NCBI GenBank assembly: GCA_044375975.1
Contig: JBILLQ010000029.1
Location: 1 to 36,980 of the forward strand
Origin: UBA5018 sp044375975
GTDB taxonomy: Bacteria > Cyanobacteriota > Cyanobacteriia > PCC-6307 > Cyanobiaceae
DNA length: 36,980 nucleotides
Direction of reading: 5' to 3'
The first letter of the stretch is position 1; every line of letters begins with the position of its first letter. This document shows, in pieces, positions 15,610 to 22,859 of the stretch. The notes under the pieces are model-generated. The model was given only the letters and a program-made list of their open reading frames with translations. It was not told where the DNA came from and did no database searches. The translations under genes were made by a program, and so were the position numbers.

Positions 15610-17538
15610 GTGACGCTCACGCCCCTCACTCCTGCGGTCAAGTCCGCCGCCGTTGTCAGCGCCGCAGCCAGCGCAGCGGCCAGTTCAGCCGCAGCGGCGA
15701 TACCGGCCAGCGCCGCATCCCCTGCCAGTAATGGCCCGATCCGGGTCAGCGGTGCCTATGCCCTGATGGATGCCCTGCATCGCCACGGGGTGTCGCACAT
15801 TTTTGGCTACCCCGGCGGGGCGATCCTGCCTATCTACGACGAATTGCATAAGGCAGAAGCCCGGGGCTGGCTGAAGCACATCCTGGTGCGCCACGAGCAG
15901 GGCGGCACCCATGCCGCCGATGCCTATGCCCGGGCCACCGGGCGGGTGGGCGTCTGCTTCGGCACCTCCGGCCCTGGCGCCACCAATCTGGTTACGGGCA
16001 TCGCCACCGCCCAGATGGATTCGGTGCCGATGGTGGTGATTTCTGGTCAGGTGCCCCGGGCCTCGATTGGCACCGATGCCTTCCAGGAAACCGACATCTT
16101 CGGCATCACCCTGCCGATCGTCAAACATTCCTGGGTGGTGCGCGACCCCCGTGATATCGGCAGGATCGTGGCCGAAGCCTTCCTGATCGCCTCCACCGGT
16201 CGCCCTGGGCCCGTGCTGATCGACGTGCCAAAAGATGTGGGCACCGAGCAGTTCGACTACCTGCCGGTGGAACCCGGCAGCGCCATCCCAGCCGGTTTCC
16301 AGCTGCCCCCCAGCCCCAGCGCCGCCGCCATTGACGCCGCGGCCCAACTGCTGCGTCAGGCCCGCCGGCCGCTGCTCTACGTGGGTGGCGGTGCGATCAG
16401 CGGCGCTGCCCATCGGCCGCTGCTGGAGCTGGCGGAACGCTTCCGCCTGCCCGTAACCACCACCTTGATGGGCAAGGGAGCTTTTGATGAGCGCCACCCC
16501 CTGGCCGTGGGCATGCTCGGCATGCACGGCACCGCCTACGCCAACTTTGCCGTTACCGAATGCGATCTGCTGATCGCCGCCGGGGCCCGCTTTGACGATC
16601 GGGTAACCGGCCGTCTCGATGGCTTTGCTCCCAGGGCCCAGGTGATCCACATCGACATCGATGCGGCCGAAATGGGCAAAACCCGCCTGCCAGACGTGGC
16701 CGTGGTGGGCGATGTCAAGGCCGCCTTGGAGGCCCTGTTGGCTGTTACTAGCGGCGAGGATTCCCAGGGCCGCACCGAAGCCTGGCTGGAGCGAATCAAT
16801 AGCTGGAAACAGCACTATCCGCTGGTGGTGCCACCGCCTGAAGGTGAGATTGCCCCTCAAGAAGTGGTGGTGGCCCTGAGGGAACTGGCTCCCGATGCCT
16901 TCTACACCACCGATGTGGGCCAGCATCAGATGTGGGCAGCCCAATTTCTACTCAATGGTCCGCGCCACTGGATCAGTTCGGCTGGCCTCGGCACCATGGG
17001 CTTTGGCATGCCCGCCGCCATGGGCGTGCAGGTGGCCTTCCCCGAGGAACAGGTGGTCTGCGTGGCCGGGGACGCCTCGATCCTGATGAATATTCAAGAG
17101 CTGGGCACCCTCAGTCAATACAAACTGCCGGTGAAGGTGGTGGTGCTCAACAACGGCTGGCAGGGCATGGTGCGCCAGTGGCAGGAGAGTTTTTACGAGG
17201 AACGTTACTCGGCCTCCGAGATGACCGGCGGCATGCCCAACTTTCAGGCCTTGGCCGAGGCCTTCGGGGTGCGTGGCGTCACCATCAGTGATCGGGCCAG
17301 CCTGCGCTCCCAACTGCAGGAGGCCCTGCTGCATCCTGGGCCCGCCTTTATCGACGTAAAGGTGCGCCGCAACGAAAACTGCTACCCGATGGTGCCCCCC
17401 GGAGCCAGCAATGCCCAGATGGTGGGCCTGCCCAGCCACCCGGAACTGGCGATAGACACAATCCGCACATGCGGCAGCTGCGGCAATCACACCGCCAGCG
17501 CCCATCTGTTCTGCCCCAGTTGCGGCGCCAAGCTCTGA
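15610..17538 (+). CDS. ilvB: Acetolactate synthase large subunit with C-terminal zinc ribbon
   Basis: 642 residues from GTG at 15610. An Ala/Ser-rich N-terminal leader of about 40 residues precedes the thiamine-diphosphate enzyme: GYPGGAILPIYDEL, the HEQGGTHAADAYARATG segment with the ThDP-activating Glu, GDASILMNIQEL (ThDP/Mg motif, GDx(n)N), and WQGMVRQWQESFYEERYS. It condenses two pyruvates, or pyruvate and 2-ketobutyrate, in branched-chain amino-acid synthesis. After the usual end near NAQMVGLPSHPE there is an added C-terminal tail with Cys621, Cys624, Cys635 and Cys638 in CGSC...CPSC spacing, a classic zinc-ribbon. It is followed 5 nt later by the SNase-like gene. Confidence 0.96.
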   Translation: MTLTPLTPAVKSAAVVSAAASAAASSAAAAIPASAASPASNGPIRVSGAYALMDALHRHGVSHIFGYPGGAILPIYDELHKAEARGWLKHILVRHEQGGTHAADAYARATGRVGVCFGTSGPGATNLVTGIATAQMDSVPMVVISGQVPRASIGTDAFQETDIFGITLPIVKHSWVVRDPRDIGRIVAEAFLIASTGRPGPVLIDVPKDVGTEQFDYLPVEPGSAIPAGFQLPPSPSAAAIDAAAQLLRQARRPLLYVGGGAISGAAHRPLLELAERFRLPVTTTLMGKGAFDERHPLAVGMLGMHGTAYANFAVTECDLLIAAGARFDDRVTGRLDGFAPRAQVIHIDIDAAEMGKTRLPDVAVVGDVKAALEALLAVTSGEDSQGRTEAWLERINSWKQHYPLVVPPPEGEIAPQEVVVALRELAPDAFYTTDVGQHQMWAAQFLLNGPRHWISSAGLGTMGFGMPAAMGVQVAFPEEQVVCVAGDASILMNIQELGTLSQYKLPVKVVVLNNGWQGMVRQWQESFYEERYSASEMTGGMPNFQALAEAFGVRGVTISDRASLRSQLQEALLHPGPAFIDVKVRRNENCYPMVPPGASNAQMVGLPSHPELAIDTIRTCGSCGNHTASAHLFCPSCGAKL

Positions 17539-17543
17539 ACACC

Positions 17544-17939
17544 ATGGCCCCCCCCATCCGCCTGGGTCCGCTGCTGGCGGGCCTGTTCGCCCTGTTTATT
17601 TTGCTAACCCCAGGGGCGGCATCGGCCGCTGAGGTGCTGGCGGTGCGCTCGGCCACCCTGCTGCAGGTGGGCGACAGCAACCGCACCTACACCGTGGAGT
17701 TGGCCTGCCTGGCCGTGGCCCCAGAACAGCAGCAGCAAGCCCTGGCCTGGATGCGCCGGGAGCTGCCACGGCGCAGCCGGGTAAACCTCAGGCCCCTGGG
17801 CAGCCACGACGGCATTTTGCTGGCCAGGGTGCAAAAACTCGGTTCCGCCAACGATTTGGCCAGCGGCCTGATCGCCGCCGGCCAGGCCAGCATTCAAACC
17901 GATGCCCCCGGCTGCGGTTCCCATCCAACTCCGAGCTAA
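17544..17939 (+). CDS. Small secreted SNase-like (OB-fold) protein
   Basis: 131 residues. There is a clear signal peptide (LLAGLFALFILLTPGAASA) with cleavage near AASAAE. The mature part follows the staphylococcal-nuclease order: a strand with AVRSATLLQVGD, VELACLAVAPEQQQQALAWM in place of the VRLxGIDAPE region, the RRELPRRSRVNLRPLGSHDG segment, LLARV, and LIAAGQAS near the end. The active-site Asp and Arg positions are mostly replaced, so nuclease activity is doubtful. I assign only a fold-level similarity, by eye. It starts 5 nt after ilvB and is probably in the same transcript. Confidence 0.65.
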   Translation: MAPPIRLGPLLAGLFALFILLTPGAASAAEVLAVRSATLLQVGDSNRTYTVELACLAVAPEQQQQALAWMRRELPRRSRVNLRPLGSHDGILLARVQKLGSANDLASGLIAAGQASIQTDAPGCGSHPTPS

Positions 17940-17951
17940 ACCTCCCCCTAG

Positions 17952-18236
17952 ATGAGCCTCAACCGCACCGCCAAGGGCATCGTGCTAGTCCCCTGTCTGT
18001 TGTTGGGGAGTTGCTTCCTGGCCGCCGCCGCCTGGAGTGACGGGGCCGCCAGCGCCAACCGGCCCCTGGCCCTGGCCCTAGGTGCCGCCCTACTAGGTGC
18101 CGGCCTGCTTACCCAGGCGCTGCCGGAACAGGCCAGCGATGCCAATGCAGCTAAAGCTGCGGATCCCCAAATGGCTCAAGCTGCAAATTCCCAAACAGAT
18201 TCCCAAACAGAATCCCAGGTGGATTACCAATCATAA
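17952..18236 (+). CDS. Small hypothetical membrane protein
   Basis: 94 residues. Two hydrophobic stretches (IVLVPCLLLGSCFLAAAAW and PLALALGAALLGAGLLTQAL) are followed by a hydrophilic Gln/Ala/Asp/Ser tail that contains a QTDSQTESQ mini-repeat. I do not recognise the family. It begins 12 nt after the SNase-like gene, so it could be the last gene of the hemH run. An overlapping plus-strand frame (18097-18522) looks less like protein. Confidence 0.5.
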   Translation: MSLNRTAKGIVLVPCLLLGSCFLAAAAWSDGAASANRPLALALGAALLGAGLLTQALPEQASDANAAKAADPQMAQAANSQTDSQTESQVDYQS

Positions 18237-18523
18237 ATCTGACGATTCGATTATTGAGCCAGCAACAGGTACCGGGAAAGCAACTGCACCTGCTGAGTCG
18301 GCAACTGGTACTTGGAAATCCACTAGCCCTACTGGTTCACCACTGGCCCAGGTTGATGAGCCACTGGCCCAGATTGATCATCCACTGGCACTTGAGCCAC
18401 TGGCCCTGTTTAACCAGCAGCTATTAAAGAGCCAGCGACTGCCCCCAGAAAAGCCAATAATTCAGGGCTCAGCACTGTCCATGGACCAGGGCATGGACCA
18501 GGGCCTGCCAAAACCCGCTTAGA
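18237..18523. repeat. Repeat-rich gap between the small membrane ORF and the secreted hypothetical
   Basis: This gap of nearly 290 nt carries near-repeats of CCACTGGCCCAG with variable spacing (18339-18405) and a perfect 12-nt duplication ATGGACCAGGGC at 18481-18492 and 18493-18504. One frame stays open through it and would read PLAQVDE, PLAQIDH, PLALE, PLALF. It has no domain character and overlaps the 94-residue ORF, so I treat it as expanded non-coding sequence. Confidence 0.6.
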
Positions 18524-18961
18524 TCACTTTTTCTCGCCGGGGGACGGCGCTGAGGAGGCTTTCTGCAGCTGAGCAATCACCTTGTCAATCACTTCCTTAT
18601 CGCTGGCAGACAGCTTGTCGTAGCAACCCTGCCGAACCCAGCGCACGATTTGGATATAGCTACCCTGCACTAATTGCTCATTGCCCAGCTTGCTGGAGCC
18701 AACGCCAGCGATCTCAGAGCCATGTCGATTGGCAATCACATAGGCCACCATTCTACTATTTGCCACCAAAGACTTGGTGACCGGCACCTGTTCACTTACC
18801 GCCAAATCGCAGACGGATACAGCGCCCATGGTGCTGTACAAGTTCACCTCCTCCTGGGATGCGGGCTTGGTGGCGGCTCCCTGGGCCAGCACTGGGGCGG
18901 CAGGCATGGTCACCAGTGCCATCGACGAGGCAGCCAGGGCGAGCAGGGTGGAGCGAAGCAC
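18524..18961 (-). CDS. Secreted conserved hypothetical protein
   Basis: 145 residues with a signal peptide (LLALAASSMALVTMPAAPVLAQ). The mature domain contains VNLYSTMGAVSVCDLAVSEQ, an IANRHGSEIAG segment, and GSYIQIVRWVRQGCYDKL. The two cysteines could form a disulfide. It resembles a small secreted family common in marine Synechococcus and Prochlorococcus that is sometimes labelled cAMP phosphodiesterase without visible catalytic motifs; I would not adopt that label. It is divergent from the PEP synthase gene. Confidence 0.75.
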   Translation of the reverse strand: MLRSTLLALAASSMALVTMPAAPVLAQGAATKPASQEEVNLYSTMGAVSVCDLAVSEQVPVTKSLVANSRMVAYVIANRHGSEIAGVGSSKLGNEQLVQGSYIQIVRWVRQGCYDKLSASDKEVIDKVIAQLQKASSAPSPGEKK

Positions 18962-19123
18962 AGTTGGGAGACTTGGAGCGAAGCAACCACTGTGGCATCG
19001 CTGACAGCCCCAAAGCAGTGCTCCGGATTGCAGGCTGGATGCGCCTGGTTCAGGGCGAGATCTCCCAGCGGCCGCTGCCAGCGCCGCGCCCTGGGCAGAT
19101 TCCAGTCAGCAGTCAATCTCGCC

Positions 19124-21790
19124 ATGGGCCTCCAGGACGCCAGCGGGCGCGAAGCACCGCCATTGCGATCACCGCTAAAAGCGCCAGCGCAGGCGCCCCT
19201 TGAAGCGCAACTACAGGCGCCGCCGCTGGTAGTGCCCCTGCAGGCGGTGGGTATCGAGGCGATCCCCCAGGTGGGCGGCAAGAACGCCTCCTTGGGGGAG
19301 ATGATCCGGGAGCTAACGGCCGAGGGGGTGAGGGTTCCCGGTGGATTTGCCACCACCGCCTTCGCCTACCGCCGGTTCATCGCCAGCGCCCAACTGGGCG
19401 ACCGCCTGCAGCAGCTCCTGGGCGGCCTGGACAGCACCAACCTGGAGGCGCTGCGGGTGGCGGGGGCAGCTGCCCGCTCGCTGCTGCTGGCCAGCCCCTT
19501 GCCGGCGGATCTGGAGGCGGCGATTTTGGCCGCTTACCACCAGCTGGGGGCCTCGGCCGGCCAGGCGGCCCCAGCGGTGGCCGTGCGCTCGAGCGCCACG
19601 GCGGAAGACCTGCCCGATGCCAGCTTCGCCGGCCAGCAGGAAACCTTTCTCAATGTGAGCGGTGAGGCCCAGTTGATCGCCGCCTGCCGACGCTGCTACA
19701 GCTCCCTGTTCACCGATCGGGCCATCTCCTATCGGCAGATCCATGGCTTCAATCACGCCGATGTGGCCCTCTCCATTGGCGTGCAGCGGATGGTGCGCTC
19801 CGACCTGGCCGCCTCGGGGGTGATGTTCACGATCGACACCGAGAGCGGCTTCCGCGATGCGGTGCTGCTCACCGCCGCCTACGGCCTGGGGGAAACGGTG
19901 GTGCAGGGGGCGGTGAACCCAGACGAATATCTAATTTTCAAGCCCACCTTGCACCAGGGCTATGCCCCGATCGTGGGCAAACGCCTGGGCAGCAAAGCCG
20001 TGCGGATGGTGCTGAGCGAGGCGGTGTTCAACGAGCCGGTGCTCAACGAGCCAGTGCTCAACGAAGCAGGGATCGGCAATGCGCCGCCCAGCGACACAGT
20101 TCCCAGCACAGTTACCAACAAGGAAATTCCCAGCGAAGCGATCTACGGCGAGGCGATTGTCAGCGAGGCTGTGCTCAGTGAGTTAGCTCAAGCCAGGGAT
20201 AGCCGTATCACTACCCAAACATTGCCAGTGCCCGCCGCAGAGCAGGGGCGCTTTGCCATCAGCGATGCCGAAGTACTGCAACTGGCCCGCTGGGGCTGCG
20301 TCATTGAGCGCCACTACTCCAGACAGCGGGGCCGACCAACGCCCATGGATATCGAGTGGGCCAAGGACGGCATCAGCGGCCAGCTGTTCATCCTCCAGGC
20401 CCGGCCGGAAACGGTGGAATCGCGCCGCCACAGCAACCTGCTGCGCCGCTGGCATCTGGAACCTGGCGATGCCCTGGTGATCTGCCGGGGCAGGGCGGTG
20501 GGCTCGGCGGTCAGCAGCGGCAGGGCCAAAATCCTGGCCGATCCCTCCGAGATTGAACAATTCGGCGTCGGCGATCTACTGGTAACCGAGCGCACCGACC
20601 CAGACTGGGAACCGATTCTCAAGCGCGCCAGTGGCGTGATCACCAACCAGGGTGGCCGCACCTGCCATGCGGCGATCATCGCCCGCGAGATGGGAATCAC
20701 CGCCATCGTCGGCACTGGCGATGCCACCAGCCGCATCGCCGATGGCGAAACAATCACCGCCAGCTGCGCCGAGGGCGATGAGGGTCGCGTCTATCGGGGG
20801 GCCCTGGCCTACAGGCTGGAAGAGCTGCCCATCGAAGCGCTGCCGGCCAGCCGCACAGCGATCATGCTCAACATCGGCAACCCGGCGGAGGCCTTCAAAC
20901 TCGCCGCCCTGCCCTGCGATGGCGTGGGGCTGGCCCGGCTGGAATTCATCATCGCCAACCACATCCAGGTGCATCCGATGGCGCTGCTGCAACCCCAGCG
21001 GCTGAGAGATCCGGCCGTGCGCCAGGCCATCGCCGACCGCACGGCCGCTTACCGGCAGCCAGCAGATTTCTATTTAGATCGCCTGGCCCTGGGGATGGGC
21101 CGAATTGCCGCGGCTTTTTTCCCGAAGCCGGTGATTTTGCGGTTCTCCGATTTCAAGAGCAACGAATACGCCAAGTTGCTCGGTGGCGCCGATTTTGAAC
21201 CCCAGGAGGAGAACCCCATGCTGGGCTGGAGGGGGGCCTGCCGCTACTACGCCCCGGAATTTCGCGAGGCATTTGGCCTGGAATGCAAGGCCCTGCGGCG
21301 GGTACGCGAACAGATGGGCCTTACCAATGGGATCCCGATGGTGCCCTTCTGCCGCACCCCCGCAGAGGGCGACAAAGTTTTGCAGGAGATGGCCCGCCAC
21401 GGCCTGGTGCGGGGCCAAAACGGACTGGAGGTATATGTGATGGTGGAACTGCCTAGCAATGTGATCGAGGCGGAGGGCTTCGCGGAGCGCTTCGACGGCT
21501 TCTCGATTGGCTCCAACGATCTCACCCAATTAACGCTCGGATTGGATCGGGATTCAGCCCTGGTGGCGGATCTATTCGACGAACGTCAGGCCTCGGTGCA
21601 GGAGCTGATCCGCATGGCCATCCAGACGGCCAAGCGCTGTGGCCGCAAGATCGGTATCTGCGGCCAGGCCGCCAGCGATGACCCGATGATGGTGCGTTTT
21701 CTGGTGGAACAGGGCATCGACTCGATCAGCCTCAACCCCGATGCGCTAATAGACACCCGGCTGCTGGTGGCTGAACTGGAGCGGCGGTAG
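19124..21790 (+). CDS. ppsA: Phosphoenolpyruvate synthase with a repeat-built insertion
   Basis: About 888 residues from ATG at 19124; a GTG nearer VPLQAVGIEAIPQVGGKNASLGEM is possible, since the first 40 residues are repeat-like (APxQAPLEAQLQAP). The N-terminal ATP-grasp domain includes VGGKNASLGEM and VAVRSSATAEDLPDASFAGQQ. The phosphohistidine domain has GGRTCHAAIIAREMG with reactive His515. The C-terminal PEP/pyruvate barrel has NPMLGWRGACRY and SIGSNDLTQLTLGLDRDS. It converts pyruvate and ATP to PEP, AMP and phosphate. Between the ATP-grasp domain and the ISDAEVLQLARW helix there is an extra segment of about 60 residues (300-360) made of NEPVL/SEAIV pentapeptides, absent from the usual ~800-residue enzyme. 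It is convergent with the beta-lactamase-fold gene. Confidence 0.95.
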   Translation: MGLQDASGREAPPLRSPLKAPAQAPLEAQLQAPPLVVPLQAVGIEAIPQVGGKNASLGEMIRELTAEGVRVPGGFATTAFAYRRFIASAQLGDRLQQLLGGLDSTNLEALRVAGAAARSLLLASPLPADLEAAILAAYHQLGASAGQAAPAVAVRSSATAEDLPDASFAGQQETFLNVSGEAQLIAACRRCYSSLFTDRAISYRQIHGFNHADVALSIGVQRMVRSDLAASGVMFTIDTESGFRDAVLLTAAYGLGETVVQGAVNPDEYLIFKPTLHQGYAPIVGKRLGSKAVRMVLSEAVFNEPVLNEPVLNEAGIGNAPPSDTVPSTVTNKEIPSEAIYGEAIVSEAVLSELAQARDSRITTQTLPVPAAEQGRFAISDAEVLQLARWGCVIERHYSRQRGRPTPMDIEWAKDGISGQLFILQARPETVESRRHSNLLRRWHLEPGDALVICRGRAVGSAVSSGRAKILADPSEIEQFGVGDLLVTERTDPDWEPILKRASGVITNQGGRTCHAAIIAREMGITAIVGTGDATSRIADGETITASCAEGDEGRVYRGALAYRLEELPIEALPASRTAIMLNIGNPAEAFKLAALPCDGVGLARLEFIIANHIQVHPMALLQPQRLRDPAVRQAIADRTAAYRQPADFYLDRLALGMGRIAAAFFPKPVILRFSDFKSNEYAKLLGGADFEPQEENPMLGWRGACRYYAPEFREAFGLECKALRRVREQMGLTNGIPMVPFCRTPAEGDKVLQEMARHGLVRGQNGLEVYVMVELPSNVIEAEGFAERFDGFSIGSNDLTQLTLGLDRDSALVADLFDERQASVQELIRMAIQTAKRCGRKIGICGQAASDDPMMVRFLVEQGIDSISLNPDALIDTRLLVAELERR
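20021..20180 (+). repeat. 15-nt repeat block inserted inside ppsA
   Basis: First block: VFNEP, VLNEP, VLNEA (15-nt units from about 20024). Second block from 20132: SEAIY, GEAIV, SEAVL, SEL. The region between them is Ser/Thr/Pro-rich. Units are related but diverged, all in frame, and lie in a surface position between domains. Confidence 0.85.
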
Positions 21791-21804
21791 GCAGCCAGCA
21801 GCTC

Positions 21805-22590
21805 TTAGAACTGCGCCCCCAGGGGTAGCGATATGGGCACCCCAGGCTGCGGATCGATCAACTGGCAAGCCTCCAAACAAGCGGCGGCGAGCACCTGGGC
21901 CGCCTCGGCCACCGTGCCCCGCTGACGCAGCAGCGGACTAAGCAATCCCTTGAACTTCACCTCACCGCCAGCGGAACTGGCCAGCACCGTCCGGGGCTGA
22001 AAGCGTCGCAGCAGCTCTGGCAAAGCCTGGCGACCCTTCACCAGGGGGCCCCCCAGGGGCAGGCCCAGGTCGATCACGGGAGTGATCACCGCATCGAGCC
22101 GCCGCGGCGGCAGCTGGCTGACGGGGGGCAAAAAGCCGTGGGGCTCCAAGTAAATGGCAGCGAGAGGATGCTCCAGCAGATAGCCGTTCTGCAGCTGGGG
22201 CACCGGCGCCCCGGCCGTGGCCGTGATCGTCAAGGCAACGCTGAGTTGGCGCTGGCCCGGCCCCAGAGCGGTGACATTGGCGAAACCCAGATCGCGGCAC
22301 AGCCGCGCCGCCGCCCTCGCCGCCACCACTGGCACCTGGCGAGGCAGTAAATCGAGGCTGGCGGGATGGGCGTGGTCTGGTAGGCCCTGGGTGAGCAACA
22401 GCAGATCGAGCCGCTCCGGCACGGGCTGATAGCTGGGCATCTCGCCCTGCAGCAGCCAGGGCCCCGGCGGGAAAACCAGCGGACCCACCAGCCAGGGGTC
22501 GAGCAGCACCCGCAGGGAGGAGGTGGCATCGGCAAACTCCAGCAGCCAGCCGTTGGCACCGAAGTAGGTGAGCTCTAGGCGGCCTGGCAT
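21805..22590 (-). CDS. Metallo-beta-lactamase-fold protein with variant metal motif
   Basis: 261 residues. The start MPGRLELTYFGANGWLLEF and the LLLDPWL strand match the MBL-fold hydrolases of the UPF0173/UlaG type. The key motif, normally THxHxDH, reads TQGLPDHAH, so the first two His ligands are Gln and Leu while Asp and the third His remain. I recall the same variant in homologs from other picocyanobacteria and plastids, which would mean a stable subfamily rather than decay. Activity and substrate are unknown. It ends 14 nt from the convergent ppsA stop codon. Confidence 0.75.
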   Translation of the reverse strand: MPGRLELTYFGANGWLLEFADATSSLRVLLDPWLVGPLVFPPGPWLLQGEMPSYQPVPERLDLLLLTQGLPDHAHPASLDLLPRQVPVVAARAAARLCRDLGFANVTALGPGQRQLSVALTITATAGAPVPQLQNGYLLEHPLAAIYLEPHGFLPPVSQLPPRRLDAVITPVIDLGLPLGGPLVKGRQALPELLRRFQPRTVLASSAGGEVKFKGLLSPLLRQRGTVAEAAQVLAAACLEACQLIDPQPGVPISLPLGAQF

Positions 22591-22601
22591 GGTGATCGAC
22601 T

Positions 22602-22757
22602 TCAGGCGCCGCGCAACACCAGGGGAGCGGCGGCTGGGTTATCTAACTCGGCTATGGGCCGCTGCAGCAACTGCCACACGATCACCGCATGGGCCATGAA
22701 CCGCCAAGCGCTGAGCACCGCCAGGGCCATACACAGGGGGCAGTGGGTGATCGTCAT
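22602..22757 (-). CDS. Possible small membrane protein (51 residues)
   Basis: From ATG at 22757 the frame reads MTITHCPLCMALAVLSAW and onward: a CPLC motif at the start of one hydrophobic helix (ALAVLSAWRFMAHAVIVWQLL), then a short Pro/Ala tail. It lies 11 nt upstream of the MBL-fold gene on the same strand, a spacing that fits co-transcription. I do not recognise it; the frame continues upstream without protein character. It could be a chance frame in a GC-rich genome. Confidence 0.35.
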   Translation of the reverse strand: MTITHCPLCMALAVLSAWRFMAHAVIVWQLLQRPIAELDNPAAAPLVLRGA

Positions 22758-22859
22758 TCGCGCTACTGCTGCTGGATCCACCCTGACAGGGGGAAGCGAC
22801 GAATGGGGAAAGCTGGGAGCCTGCTGGAATAAGGCGAAGGGTTGGGGGCCATCGAGCCG

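Noticed and set aside
15685..16944. 419-residue minus-strand frame opposite ilvB
   Set aside because: It is a shadow of a well-conserved acetolactate synthase.
18097..18522. 141-residue plus-strand frame with PLAQVDE-type repeats
   Set aside because: It overlaps the better 94-residue membrane ORF, has no domain character, and is explained by tandem repeats with a unit divisible by three.
18674..19123. Extension of PEP synthase to 18674
   Set aside because: It would run antisense through the secreted hypothetical gene and adds 150 residues absent from the family.
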